Shown here: positions 36,134 through 45,183 of the stretch, piece by piece
How positions within the stretch are numbered: the first letter of the stretch is position 1
Layout: each line of letters starts with the position of its first letter
Assembly: GCF_900155685.1 (NCBI RefSeq)
Contig: NZ_LT732547.1
Location: 269,648 to 333,647, forward strand
Reading direction: 5' to 3'
DNA: 64,000 bases
From: Paenibacillus bouchesdurhonensis
GTDB lineage: Bacteria; Bacillota; Bacilli; Paenibacillales; Paenibacillaceae
Position numbers and translations under genes: made by a program
Notes under the pieces: generated by a model
The model's database searches: none
What the model was told of the DNA's origin: nothing
The model's input: the letters and a program-made list of their open reading frames with translations, nothing else

Positions 36134-37054
36134 ATGATGATTATTAAAGCGAATAGCGAACAGAAGTTTATGCCTTTATATGAAGCGCTGGCAAGTGAAG
36201 TCAGGTGGGGAATTATGAGTCTCATTGCCGATAAGGAGATGAATGTGAAGGATATTGCAGAGCGGCTGGAGCTGAGCTCCTCGATCATCACTATGCACAT
36301 CCGCAAACTCGAACAAGCCGGACTGATCGGAAGTCGGAGAGCGCGCTTGAATGGGGGAACCCACAAAATGTGCTTCCTCAAACAAAAGAGGGTCGAGATC
36401 GAACTGCCGTCTGCAAGCCAAAGCTCAAGAATTAGAGAGCAGAGTATTTCAGTCGGTCATTACACGGCTTTTGAAGTCCATCCAACTTGCGGCCTGGGCA
36501 CGCATGAGATGGAAATAGGAGTATGGGATGACCCGCGCTATTTTCTCGATCCCGAGCGGGTTAACGCTGCTATTCTGTGGTTTGGATGGGGATATGTGGA
36601 GTACAAAACACCGAACTATTTGCTTACCGATCAATCTGTTTCCGCCATCGAAATCTCTATGGAAATTGCCTCAGAAGCTCCCGGGTTAAGGGATAATTGG
36701 CCTTCAGATATTGAATTTACATTCAACGGCGTATCCCTTGGCACATGGACAAGCCCAGCCGACTTCGGAAGAGCTGCGCGGGGCAAGTACACACCGGATT
36801 GGTGGCATCGAAATGTGAATCAATATGGGTTGTTAAAAACGATCCGCATTGACGCATCGGGGACGTTTATAGACAAGGAGCGGATGTCCGGGGTAACCCT
36901 ATCGGATATCAAGCTGTGGGACCCGTTTTGGACGCTTCGTTTTGCGGTTGATGAGCAGGCTGTTAACATAGGAGGATTGACTTTATACGGTGCCGGATTC
37001 GGCAATCACGATCAAGACATTGTCATCCGCGTGTACCTTGATGAGGATGATTAG
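36134..37054 (+). CDS. ArsR-like HTH regulator with large C-terminal domain
   Basis: This 306-residue regulator has an N-terminal winged helix of the ArsR/HTH_5 type (about 12-90: MPLYEALASEVRWGIMSLIADKEMNVKDIAERLELSSSIITMHIRKLEQAGLI in pieces). A ~200-residue all-beta C-terminal domain follows (AILWFGWGYVEYKTPNYLL, LRDNWPSDIEFTFNGVSLGTW, TPDWWHRNVNQYGLLKTI). Metal-binding Cys typical of ArsR sensors are absent. The C-terminal part is rich in Trp and Tyr and could bind a sugar. It is divergent from GH43, and the AT-rich 167-bp gap between them probably holds the operators. Confidence 0.8.
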   Translation: MMIIKANSEQKFMPLYEALASEVRWGIMSLIADKEMNVKDIAERLELSSSIITMHIRKLEQAGLIGSRRARLNGGTHKMCFLKQKRVEIELPSASQSSRIREQSISVGHYTAFEVHPTCGLGTHEMEIGVWDDPRYFLDPERVNAAILWFGWGYVEYKTPNYLLTDQSVSAIEISMEIASEAPGLRDNWPSDIEFTFNGVSLGTWTSPADFGRAARGKYTPDWWHRNVNQYGLLKTIRIDASGTFIDKERMSGVTLSDIKLWDPFWTLRFAVDEQAVNIGGLTLYGAGFGNHDQDIVIRVYLDEDD

Positions 37055-37090
37055 TTCGGTAACCAAGAGGATATAAAAGATGTAAAATAA

Positions 37091-37119
37091 AGAGATCTGT
37101 CTGATTTGGACAGATCTCT
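37091..37119. terminator. Terminator of CHR transporter genes
   Basis: AGAGATCTGTC and GACAGATCTCT form a perfect 11-bp stem with a 7-nt loop. It lies 20 bases beyond the minus-strand stop; the T-rich side on the minus strand is TTATTTTA. It can also stop the plus-strand regulator transcript. Confidence 0.75.
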
Positions 37120-37138
37120 GCGCTTACGGCAGTCTTGA

Positions 37139-37675
37139 TCAAAACAATACAATGCCTGCACAGGCCGATAAACCGATTACCGCAAGCGGGTGGATTTTGT
37201 ACTTCACAATCGAGATGAAGGCAGCCGCACCGATCAGCAGGGTCGCTAACGTTGTCCAATTGAACATACTGCTCGTTAGGTCAGGGAAGCCGAGATGAAT
37301 TGCGGCATAGATGATAAGTCCGATAATAATCGGACGAAGGCCGTAGAGGGAATATTTCACCCAGGGTTTGGTATGGATCTTGTAAAAAAATCTTGCTGCC
37401 AGCACGATAATGATCAGAGATGGCAAAATGATCCCCACAATAGCGGCAATCGCTCCCGGCATTCCGGCCGTATCCAGGCCAATCAGCATGGCGGCATTTA
37501 CGGCAATGGAGCCGGGGGACATGCCTGCTAAAGCGACAATATGCTGAAAGCGTTCCGGAGTAATCCACCCGTACTGGCTCACTTCATAATGGATCATGGA
37601 GATGACGGCATAGCCGCCCCCAAAGGAGGCAAAGCCTATTTTCATGAAAATAAGAAACAGTTTCCACAATAGCAC
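37139..37675 (-). CDS. CHR-family (chromate transporter) half subunit
   Basis: This ~178-residue membrane protein is a short-chain CHR protein. It carries the N-terminal block MKIGFASFGGGYAVISMIHYEV and AGMSPGSIAVNAAMLIG with about six helices. Start GTG 37675 is preferred because AAAGGGTG lies before it; the in-frame GTG 37684 overlaps that site. With the adjacent larger half gene it should form the heterodimer seen in YwrA/YwrB-type pairs. These export chromate or related oxyanions; the natural substrate is often unclear. Confidence 0.87.
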   Translation of the reverse strand: MLLWKLFLIFMKIGFASFGGGYAVISMIHYEVSQYGWITPERFQHIVALAGMSPGSIAVNAAMLIGLDTAGMPGAIAAIVGIILPSLIIIVLAARFFYKIHTKPWVKYSLYGLRPIIIGLIIYAAIHLGFPDLTSSMFNWTTLATLLIGAAAFISIVKYKIHPLAVIGLSACAGIVLF

Positions 37676-37737
37676 GCAATTCACCCTTTATTCAAAGTCA
37701 TTTTCAACCATCGGGTCTATTCGAAGCGAACGAGCGA

Positions 37738-38373
37738 TTAAATATAATACTCTATAAATTCTGTCCCAGAGCTTGCCGCCTGGGATTCTTTTTCCGTATG
37801 AAGCGGCAATCCCAGCGCCTTCTTCACGCCCATAATGACATTTCCCGCAATTAGTCCGATCAAGATCAGGAAAATCGGATTCAATCCTGTAAATAGCAAC
37901 AGCAGAAGCGACGCGATAGTTACTAGTTTGGTAGAAAGGTCGAATAATGAGGTTTTTCCCATTCTGTAGGCCGCTACAGCGATTAGCCCGATAACCGCGC
38001 CGTTGATGCCCTTGAAGGCGGAGATCATTTTCGGCTCATTTTGCAGCAGAGCATATCCGGCGCTTAAGCCGATTAATATTAGGAATGTAGGAAGTGTAAT
38101 GCCAAGAACGGCGGCGATTGCTCCAGGAATTTTACCTAGGCGATAGCCGATAAAGGCTGAGGAGTTTACACCGACACCACCGGGTGCAGAACCGGCGATG
38201 GAGAAAATATCGCTAATCTCCCGTTCATCCATCCATTGCCGCTTCTCCACGACCTCATGCTCAATTGTCGAAATCATGGCATAGCCCCCTCCGAAGGTAG
38301 AAGGGCCTATTTTTAAAAAAGTCCAAAATAAATCTCGGAGCACAATCAATTTGCTTATAAATCCGGCTCGCAT
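37738..38373 (-). CDS. CHR-family (chromate transporter) half subunit
   Basis: This 211-residue membrane protein contains the family motif FWTFLKIGPSTFGGGYAMISTIEHEVV and GSAPGGVGVNSSAFIGY, with about six helices. GGGAGAG precedes the ATG. The second half gene starts 63 bases downstream on the same strand, so the two are co-transcribed. Internal similarity of the FGGGYA blocks between the two proteins shows ancient duplication. Confidence 0.9.
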   Translation of the reverse strand: MRAGFISKLIVLRDLFWTFLKIGPSTFGGGYAMISTIEHEVVEKRQWMDEREISDIFSIAGSAPGGVGVNSSAFIGYRLGKIPGAIAAVLGITLPTFLILIGLSAGYALLQNEPKMISAFKGINGAVIGLIAVAAYRMGKTSLFDLSTKLVTIASLLLLLFTGLNPIFLILIGLIAGNVIMGVKKALGLPLHTEKESQAASSGTEFIEYYI

Positions 38374-38693
38374 GCTTATTCTCTCCCTAATCTGCTTGAT
38401 GTCACAGCATACTCGTGATTAATCCGTTGAAACCTAATTCAATTATAGCAACTTTTTATCAAATTGGAATTAAGTTTTCGAACTATTTATAATTTATTCA
38501 AAAAAATATTGCAATCCATGTAATATAATAGTAATAATCAAAAAAGCAACATTCTTATCGTAGTAATCCTATAGGGTATGGTATTCTTTTTGTCGAGTTG
38601 AATAAAAGTCTGCTGCTAGATAATTCGGAGACAAGCAGATATAATAAAACATATATCCGATGAGAATAATGTGAATAAACGAGGCGACTCTTT
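38374..38693. other. AT-rich intergenic region, divergent promoters
   Basis: No gene is supported. The region separates the minus-strand CHR genes from the plus-strand ROK regulator. It is AT-rich with poly-A/T words such as TAATATAATAGTAATAAT but has no clear operator palindrome. Confidence 0.5.
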
Positions 38694-39893
38694 ATGAATA
38701 AAATAAGCCAAGCGGCATTAAATGCGAAGAAGGCAGTATTTGAGCGAATAGCAGGACAAGGCCATGTCTCCAAAGCGGAGCTGCTGGACGAATTCGGCTT
38801 GACCAGCAGCAGCCTGACAAGACTATTGGATGAATTGACGAATGAAGGCTGGTTGGCAGAGGCGGGCTTTGGTGAGTCCACAGGCGGAAGGAAGCCGATT
38901 CTTTATCAGGTCAATTCTACGCATAAAGTGATTTTCGGCTTGGAAATCTCCCGGCTCTACTCGGCGCTGGGTTTGTTCGATTTGAATATGAGAACTCTTT
39001 CCTCTTGCCGATGGCCGATGGATGAAACGATGACCCCGCAGAAGCTGGTTCATGATGTCAGCGGGAAGATCGAGACTATGCTGCAAGAGCATGGCATAGC
39101 TAGAGATAAGGTGGCGGGAATAGGTGTAGGAGCTGTCGGGCCGCTGGATAGGCACCGGGGACTTATTTTAGAGCCGCGTTATTTCTCTGCTGCGGGCTGG
39201 GCTCATGTTCCGGTTTGTGAATGGCTGGAGAGGGAGACTGGGATTCCGGCAACTCTGGAAAATGGAGCGAATACGGCGCTAATTGGCGAGCATTGGGCGC
39301 TGCGAGGCGAGAACGTGCAGCATATGCTGTATATTCATGCCGGGTCTGGACTGCGATCCGCGATGATGTCCAACGGTTCTTTAGTATATGGGGCGATGGA
39401 TATGGAGGGCTCCATTGGGCAAATGATCATTCAGCCGGACGGGCCAAGGCTGCATAATGAGGGGAATTACGGGGCGCTAGAGGCTTTCGCTTCGGTGCAG
39501 GCTTTGGAGAAACAAGTAAGAGAGCAGCGCAAAATGGGGAGGAATCAGCTTGCCGGTACCGAGGGTTTTCAGCCGGACGGCATTCATTTCGATATGCTGG
39601 TAGAGGCCCTGAACCAAGGAGACCTCTTTATCCGTGAGCTATTTACCCAATCCGCTGTCTATATGGGAATCGGCTTAGCCAATCTAATAAATATCCTTCA
39701 CCCGGAAGCGGTCATACTGGGGGGAGCGTTAATCAATGCCCACAGCCTATATTACGATACCGCAATTTCCGTCGCGCAGAAGAATATTTATTACTACCCG
39801 GAATATCAGCCGATATTCTCTAAAGGAATTCTCCAGGAGAATGCTGTTTCTGCAGGCGCGGCCGTGATGATGCTTAAGCAGCTCTCGCTGTGA
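38694..39893 (+). CDS. ROK-family transcriptional regulator (NagC/XylR type)
   Basis: This 399-residue protein has an N-terminal winged helix (about 5-70: KKAVFERIAGQGHVSKAELLDEFGLTSSSLTRLLDEL in pieces) and a ROK sugar-kinase-like fold (GIGVGAVGPLDRHRG, ATLENGANTALIGEHW, EGSIGQMIIQPDGP). The usual zinc-binding C-x-C-x4-C cluster after the GHM motif is missing, replaced by QPDGPRLHNEGNYGALE. It probably senses a sugar and represses nearby or distant carbohydrate genes. It is monocistronic and ends at a terminator. Confidence 0.88.
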   Translation: MNKISQAALNAKKAVFERIAGQGHVSKAELLDEFGLTSSSLTRLLDELTNEGWLAEAGFGESTGGRKPILYQVNSTHKVIFGLEISRLYSALGLFDLNMRTLSSCRWPMDETMTPQKLVHDVSGKIETMLQEHGIARDKVAGIGVGAVGPLDRHRGLILEPRYFSAAGWAHVPVCEWLERETGIPATLENGANTALIGEHWALRGENVQHMLYIHAGSGLRSAMMSNGSLVYGAMDMEGSIGQMIIQPDGPRLHNEGNYGALEAFASVQALEKQVREQRKMGRNQLAGTEGFQPDGIHFDMLVEALNQGDLFIRELFTQSAVYMGIGLANLINILHPEAVILGGALINAHSLYYDTAISVAQKNIYYYPEYQPIFSKGILQENAVSAGAAVMMLKQLSL

Positions 39894-39904
39894 GAGAGAT
39901 GGAG

Positions 39905-39927
39905 ACCCCTTCGGGTCTCTTTTTTTA
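39905..39927 (+). terminator. Terminator after ROK regulator
   Basis: GAGACCC-CTTC-GGGTCTC stem-loop followed by a T-run of six to seven bases. Confidence 0.85.
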
Positions 39928-40030
39928 CCAGTTAATCAGGAACACGGAAGCTCAATCAATACATTAGCCCGTTGCAGATTTCTTTCGTTTGAACGTCTTG
40001 CATCTCTGGCGTTAATGGTGGCGTTTCCTC

Positions 40031-40819
40031 CTATATTCCAAAGTAATCCTTCCTGATTTTTGGAGTCATGACATCCCCCACCTGCTCGAACAGTTGGAGT
40101 AACTCGGTATATGTATTCGGATCGTCACCGATTTTGTTCCACAGCTTCGAACCGATGAGCACGGATTCGTCTTGATCCAGATTCATGATTTTAAATGGGA
40201 TGGTGAAGCCCGAGCTCCGGTAAGGATTTCCGTCTCCAGCCGGGTTGAACGGCAGCCCGAAATAAGGCTTTCTCGTAGGATCGCCGGCAATCAGTCTCAA
40301 CATGTCGCGCTTGGCGCGTTCAGTCTGATCTAGATTAGGCTTCACCGTTTTGAAGGAGTAGAATTCCTCCGTGCCGCTCGGACGGCGGATATATAGATCG
40401 GAAAGCACGGTGACCTCCTCAAAACGCTCATTTTCCAGCGTCAATAATTCCTCGATTTCCTGCTGCCAATTCGGCGTAGTTTTGTTCTGCCGCAGCCTGC
40501 TAAGGATAGAATCTATCTTCTCCAGCCGCCAGGTGCATACTTTAAAGGTGATGGCATGCTGATTTATGGCCTCGGCGCCGCTGCCCAGCGCAATCAGCTT
40601 GCCGATCTGCTCGAAAATGCCTTGCCCCAACGTCGTTACGAAGGATCTTTCAAATTTAGCTCCCTTCCAAACCTCCAGCGGCACAAGCCGAAAACCAAAG
40701 GGGTTGGCGTTCTCTACGGCCTTCTCATCAAAGGGTTCCATGATGCAGCGCCTCTCGATAATACGTTCCATGACTTGGGTTAAGTGCTGAACAATCGCTT
40801 CCTGTGTATGGGCATTCAT
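40031..40819 (-). CDS. TdeIII-like type II restriction endonuclease
   Basis: This 262-residue protein matches the TdeIII/MjaII restriction-enzyme family as I recognise it: PFGFRLVPLEVWKGAKFERSFVTTLGQGIFEQIGKLIA near the N-terminus and YSFKTVKPNLDQTERAKRDMLRLIA with a candidate catalytic E-x-F-K segment. The C-terminus ends in a conserved MTPKIRKDYF-like block. Its gene is 59 bases downstream of a cytosine-5 methyltransferase gene, forming a type II restriction-modification pair. Family members reported to cut GGNCC suggest the same site here, but this is inference only. Confidence 0.82.
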   Translation of the reverse strand: MNAHTQEAIVQHLTQVMERIIERRCIMEPFDEKAVENANPFGFRLVPLEVWKGAKFERSFVTTLGQGIFEQIGKLIALGSGAEAINQHAITFKVCTWRLEKIDSILSRLRQNKTTPNWQQEIEELLTLENERFEEVTVLSDLYIRRPSGTEEFYSFKTVKPNLDQTERAKRDMLRLIAGDPTRKPYFGLPFNPAGDGNPYRSSGFTIPFKIMNLDQDESVLIGSKLWNKIGDDPNTYTELLQLFEQVGDVMTPKIRKDYFGI

Positions 40820-40878
40820 TTCATAACCTCCCTGCCAATAAATAAAAAGGCGTGGGACTATTGCCCCACACCTTTATT

Positions 40879-42033
40879 CTAATCTCGCTGCGCAGTCGTG
40901 GCAATCTTTCTTTCTGCAGGTAGGCTTGGCGATAGCTCCTGCTGATGGATCAAGTCATAGATGGATTCTCCGATCACTTGCGCTAGTCGGACGGGAACCG
41001 CATTGCCGATTTGTATATATTGCTGCGTTAAGGAACCGCACATCCTATAGTCTACTGGGAACTCCTGAATAGCCAGATACTCTTCAATACTCAGGGGCCG
41101 ATCCTTGTAAGGGTGCCCGAGATTGGTACTCTTTTGCATCGGGGAGGTCAGCAGTGTCGGTGATGGCTTGTGGACATGCAATCTTCGGAAAAAGCCCATC
41201 TTACCGCCGCCGGATTCATAGGCTCCGCCCATGGCCTGCTTAATGACATCCTTTGGCAAGTCCTTCCAATATCCGCCGCCCTGCGGCACCATCTGCATAT
41301 ACTTTAACCGATCCAAGGAGTATTCCACGTAGTGATGCTGCTCGACGGATAAACGGTTCAGAACCTCGCCTAGGGTGACCCATTTGGAGGTGCCGTCCGC
41401 TCCGTTTGGCGTGTGGGTCTTAGCTGGAAAGCGATAGCGCGTATGAAGATCGGATCGCACACCAACGATAAATACCCGCTCCCTCGTTTGCGGAACGCCA
41501 TAATCGGCGGCATTGACCAGCTCCAGCGTAATCTCGTAGTCGGGAATTTTACCGAGCAGGTAGCTTAGCGCGCTGCCAGGCATCTCATCCGGCTCAAGCG
41601 GCGGAAAGTCCTCGCCGCGCTGATTGATCGGCCGATGTTTGAGAGCTGCGGACAGCAGCCCGCGTACATTTTCAAGCAGGAATACTTTGGGGCGGGCTTC
41701 CGTGACCAGCTCGGCAAACTTGAGCATCGCTTGACCGCGCGCATCCGTGAAGGCTTGTCGCTTGCCCGCAGTGCTAAAGGATTGGCAGGGGCTTCCACCG
41801 AACATCAGGTCGATCTCTTGCCCTGGTTGAAGCCCAGCCTCTTCGTAAATTTTGTCCTTGCTATATGTCATGATATCCCCTTGCACAACGTTTAACTCGG
41901 GGTGGTTTGTCATTAACGTCTCACAGTAGATTTTCTCAATTTCAACAGTTAGTTTAATATCGAATCCAGCTTGCTGGATTCCCATATCCAGGCCGCCTGC
42001 TCCAGAGAAGAAGGATATCGCCACCGTCATCAT
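40879..42033 (-). CDS. DNA (cytosine-5) methyltransferase
   Basis: This 384-residue C5 methyltransferase has motif I FFSGAGGLDMGIQQAGF, the catalytic Cys83 in motif IV GGSPCQSFSTAG, motif VI LLENVRGLLSA, motif VIII RERVFIVGVRS, and motifs IX-X ending in QIGNAVPVRLA. The target-recognition region is about residues 225-320. AGAGGTGAC precedes the ATG pair. It should protect the host DNA from the TdeIII-like endonuclease encoded just downstream. The recognition sequence is not readable directly. Confidence 0.95.
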   Translation of the reverse strand: MMTVAISFFSGAGGLDMGIQQAGFDIKLTVEIEKIYCETLMTNHPELNVVQGDIMTYSKDKIYEEAGLQPGQEIDLMFGGSPCQSFSTAGKRQAFTDARGQAMLKFAELVTEARPKVFLLENVRGLLSAALKHRPINQRGEDFPPLEPDEMPGSALSYLLGKIPDYEITLELVNAADYGVPQTRERVFIVGVRSDLHTRYRFPAKTHTPNGADGTSKWVTLGEVLNRLSVEQHHYVEYSLDRLKYMQMVPQGGGYWKDLPKDVIKQAMGGAYESGGGKMGFFRRLHVHKPSPTLLTSPMQKSTNLGHPYKDRPLSIEEYLAIQEFPVDYRMCGSLTQQYIQIGNAVPVRLAQVIGESIYDLIHQQELSPSLPAERKIATTAQRD

Positions 42034-42170
42034 GTCACCTCTTAAATCTTCAAGTAGAATAATTATATCATCGATTGGGTGAGCGGTCCAGATTTTCTGC
42101 GGCTCATGTTGCGGGAAAACGCTTTTTTAGCTATTCTCAAATGGAGAGGGTATTAAGGAGGATGGGATTA

Positions 42171-43154
42171 ATGAATTATCGGCAATTGGGAGATACAGAA
42201 TTACGGGTAAGTGAGCTGAGCTTCGGAACATGGGCGATCGGCGGCAGTTGGGGTCAATCTAATGACCAGGAAGCGCTGCGCGGTTTGGCCACAGCGATGG
42301 AGCAGGGTGTTAACTTTTTTGATACAGCGGATGTATACGGATCGGGGCATGCGGAGGAGCTGCTGGCAAAGGCAACCAAGGGCAAAGAGGACGAGGTTTA
42401 TATCGCTACTAAATTTTGCCGGGCTGGCGACATCCATGATCTCAATACGTATTCCGAAGAGTCGGTTCGCGCCTATTGCGAGGGCAGTTTGAAGCGCTTG
42501 CAGCGCGAACGCATTGATCTATATCAGATTCACTGTCCGCCTCTAGCCGTGCTGAAGGATGGCAAAGTGTTCGAGGTACTGGACAAGCTTAAAGCGGAAG
42601 GCAAAATCCGCCACTACGGCGTATCCGTGGAGACGGTGGAAGAGGGATTGTTCTGCCTGAGCGTGCCTGGCATCAAAGCGCTGCAGGTTATCTTCAATAT
42701 TTTTCGCCAGAAGCCAGCGGAGGAACTGTTCGCAGAAGCGAAGTCAGCGGGAGTGGGGATTTTGGCGAGATTGCCGCTGGCGAGCGGCCTTTTGACGGGC
42801 AAGTTTACGAAGGATACGACATTTAGCGAGGATGATCATCGGAATTTCAACGCGAACGGAGAGCAATTCAACGTGGGGGAGACCTTCGCAGGCTTGCCTT
42901 TCACGAAAGGCGTGGAGCTCGCTTCCCAGTTGTCCTGGATTGCCGAAGGACGCGAGGATATGGCGCGTGCCTCGATGCGCTGGATTCTCGATCATCCGGA
43001 GGTGACCTGCGTCATACCGGGCTTCAAGAATGTTCGGCAGGTGGAGGCCAATCTTGGTACATTGCACGTTCCGGCGTTTCGTCCAGAGGAGTTGGAGCGC
43101 CTTCAAGCGTTTTATCGAAGCGAGGTAGCAGAGCATATTCGCGGGGCGTATTAA
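42171..43154 (+). CDS. Aldo/keto reductase
   Basis: This 327-residue NADPH-dependent oxidoreductase has the catalytic tetrad positions Asp in FDTADVYGSG (with Tyr in VYG), Lys in IATKFCR and His in YQIHCPP, plus the cofactor region ARLPLASGLLTGKF and VIPGFKNVRQVEANL. ATG 42171 follows AAGGAGG by about nine bases. The in-frame upstream ATG at 42075 has no ribosome binding site and would add 32 unlikely residues. It belongs to the YajO/Gfo-like plant-type group that reduces aldehydes and ketones. It is transcribed away from the methyltransferase. Confidence 0.93.
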   Translation: MNYRQLGDTELRVSELSFGTWAIGGSWGQSNDQEALRGLATAMEQGVNFFDTADVYGSGHAEELLAKATKGKEDEVYIATKFCRAGDIHDLNTYSEESVRAYCEGSLKRLQRERIDLYQIHCPPLAVLKDGKVFEVLDKLKAEGKIRHYGVSVETVEEGLFCLSVPGIKALQVIFNIFRQKPAEELFAEAKSAGVGILARLPLASGLLTGKFTKDTTFSEDDHRNFNANGEQFNVGETFAGLPFTKGVELASQLSWIAEGREDMARASMRWILDHPEVTCVIPGFKNVRQVEANLGTLHVPAFRPEELERLQAFYRSEVAEHIRGAY

Positions 43155-43503
43155 TAGCGCAGTTTCTTAGGATCTATTTTCGGGCAGTTTAACATGTGGA
43201 AAAAGGGCCCTGAAGCCGTAAAATCGATATCTTTTGGTTCATTGATACCAAGAGGTATCGATTTTTCTGTGAGGAGGAAGGCTTGGTCTTTGGGCTTCGA
43301 TTAGTTAACCCGCATTCTTTCGTTGGCATAGACGTAATCTGCATATAGCTTTGACCGAAGAAATTCGGGTGATTTATGTACTCACTCAGGAAGAACATTT
43401 AATGACCGCTATTGGAGCATTTGTTGGAGAGCAGCCCCAATAGCAGTCCCCGTGATACTGTTGCTTTGATCGCAGGATACTTCTCAGTTACTTCTTAACG
43501 TGC
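43155..43503. other. Intergenic region with terminator hairpin
   Basis: The only clear structure is a hairpin with arms AAAATCGATA and TATCGATTTT at 43220-43265, a likely terminator for the aldo/keto reductase gene. The rest (43270-43503) shows no supported gene and ends at the GH30 stop. Confidence 0.6.
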
Positions 43504-45183
43504 CTATTGGGCCGAGACATGTATGCTATCGATGTTCGGGCCTTCCGTACCGGTAGTGACTACTTTTAAAGTGTTGGTTCCGGTATTCATAGGTACTTGG
43601 ATCGTTTTCTCGCCCCAGGTTGCCCAACTTCCAGTCGCAGCAAAGGCAGTATTACTCACTACTTTCGTTCCGTTAACGTAGACATCTAGATTTCTTGTTC
43701 CACCCTCCAGTGCATACCGGAACTTCACGTTTTTAGTTCCTGCAACAGCACAGTAGATACTATTCCACTGAATGCTCGCATCGGTAGATGCATCAAAATT
43801 AACATATCCCGCACCGTTATAACCTGAATAGATGCTCTCTAGGGCTGCGTTGGCCAATGTTGTATTTGTTTCCGCTTCATAGGTGGTACCACCACCGTCA
43901 CCGCTGCCGCTGCCGAGTTCAGCAACAAAGGTGGTAATGCTCTGGGCAGGAAGATGGGCAAAAAAGGAGCCGCTTGATGCATCGAGTGGTGTTCCGGCTG
44001 TCAGATTGTTGCTGCTGTCGGTAATCCATCTCGATACGCTCGATGCCGTCCCATTTTGCAAGACAAAGTTTTGGTTTACCGCTGTAGTACCTCTGTTCAC
44101 TGCAACAATAACAAGCTTGTTGTCGCCTTTGTATGCAGAAGTGAAAACATGTGTATCAGGGTTCTTGGTTGCATCAACCCTTACATATCCGGGACGAACG
44201 AATTTCGAATAATGAGCCATCGCATATCCGCGCTTGCTGATATTACCGTCCTCTTTCATAGGACCGTATTGCCTGCGAATGTACCACCAGATATAGGCCT
44301 GGAATTCTGCGTCAACCATATTGTAGTGTATATGATGCGCCACGTCCAATGCCTCCGGCCAGCGATCTGCCGAATTATTGTCACTATTCGGGTAATAAAC
44401 TTCCGTCATCCAAAGCTCTTTTCCCGCTCCTTTTTGCTTGAAAAGAGGATAAGTGAAATTGTTGAACGGAGTGCCATAAGTGTGAGCACCAAGAATATCC
44501 ATATTAGCAAGTGCCTGTGGGTCGTTCAAAATCGGGTCTGACATGTTCTTAAGGTAAGAAAAAGACTCCGGTGCGATAATTCGGGCATTGATGGATCCGG
44601 CATTTTCCTTCATAAAGCGAAGCATTTCTTGTGGAGTCCACCACGTCCAATCATGCGCGTAATCCGGCTCATTTTGAACAGAAATAGCATATAGATCGAC
44701 GCCATTATTCTTCATGTATGAAACGAAATCATTAAGGTGCTGCGCATACGCCGCGTACTTATCGTGTTTAAGTCGTTTTGCATTCGTATCCCCATTGCGA
44801 TTGAAGGTCTCAACCATGTCACTTGGAGGATTCCATGGCGAAGCAATGACTAATGCGCCATGTTCAATCGCTTTTTTTGCAGTCGCCACCTCTCTGTTCC
44901 AATTATTTCTGTTGTCATCCACATAGATCCTTACTATCGAAAAACCTAATTGATTCGGATCATTACCGAAAGCGGTTTCTCTTTGCGCCGCTGTCAAATC
45001 TCCAATCCATGCCGGGTGATTCATGCCCCCAAAACCGCGAATCGTTTGTTTTTCTGCCGATAAATTAATGACAGCATCACTTGCTGCCGAAACTTCAGTC
45101 ATTGTCGGCATGGCTAACATCAGCGGCAGCGTAATTATGAACGCCAATAATACATGAATTGATTTTTTTACACGTGAAAACAT
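43504..45183 (-). CDS. xynC: Secreted GH30 glucuronoxylanase with carbohydrate-binding module
   Basis: This 559-residue exported enzyme starts with a Sec signal peptide (MFSRVKKSIHVLLAFIITLP, cleavage near VSAAS). The (beta/alpha)8 barrel has acid/base Glu172 (ISVQNEPDY) and nucleophile Glu261 (LWMTEVYYP). The WWYIRRQYGPMKEDG loop (Arg303-304) marks subfamily 8, which cuts xylan at 4-O-methylglucuronic acid branches. A beta-sandwich side domain (about 335-420) leads through a Gly-rich linker to a C-terminal CBM6/CBM35-like module (YEAETNTTLANAALESIYSGYNGAGYVNF in pieces). AAGGAGAGG precedes the ATG. Confidence 0.95.
   Translation of the reverse strand: MFSRVKKSIHVLLAFIITLPLMLAMPTMTEVSAASDAVINLSAEKQTIRGFGGMNHPAWIGDLTAAQRETAFGNDPNQLGFSIVRIYVDDNRNNWNREVATAKKAIEHGALVIASPWNPPSDMVETFNRNGDTNAKRLKHDKYAAYAQHLNDFVSYMKNNGVDLYAISVQNEPDYAHDWTWWTPQEMLRFMKENAGSINARIIAPESFSYLKNMSDPILNDPQALANMDILGAHTYGTPFNNFTYPLFKQKGAGKELWMTEVYYPNSDNNSADRWPEALDVAHHIHYNMVDAEFQAYIWWYIRRQYGPMKEDGNISKRGYAMAHYSKFVRPGYVRVDATKNPDTHVFTSAYKGDNKLVIVAVNRGTTAVNQNFVLQNGTASSVSRWITDSSNNLTAGTPLDASSGSFFAHLPAQSITTFVAELGSGSGDGGGTTYEAETNTTLANAALESIYSGYNGAGYVNFDASTDASIQWNSIYCAVAGTKNVKFRYALEGGTRNLDVYVNGTKVVSNTAFAATGSWATWGEKTIQVPMNTGTNTLKVVTTGTEGPNIDSIHVSAQ

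Noticed and set aside
43340..43442. Coding-like stretch (TEEIRVIYVLTQEEHLMTAIGAF) after the aldo/keto reductase gene
   Set aside because: Too short to assign to any family, no start or upstream extension in frame, so a gene remnant cannot be supported.
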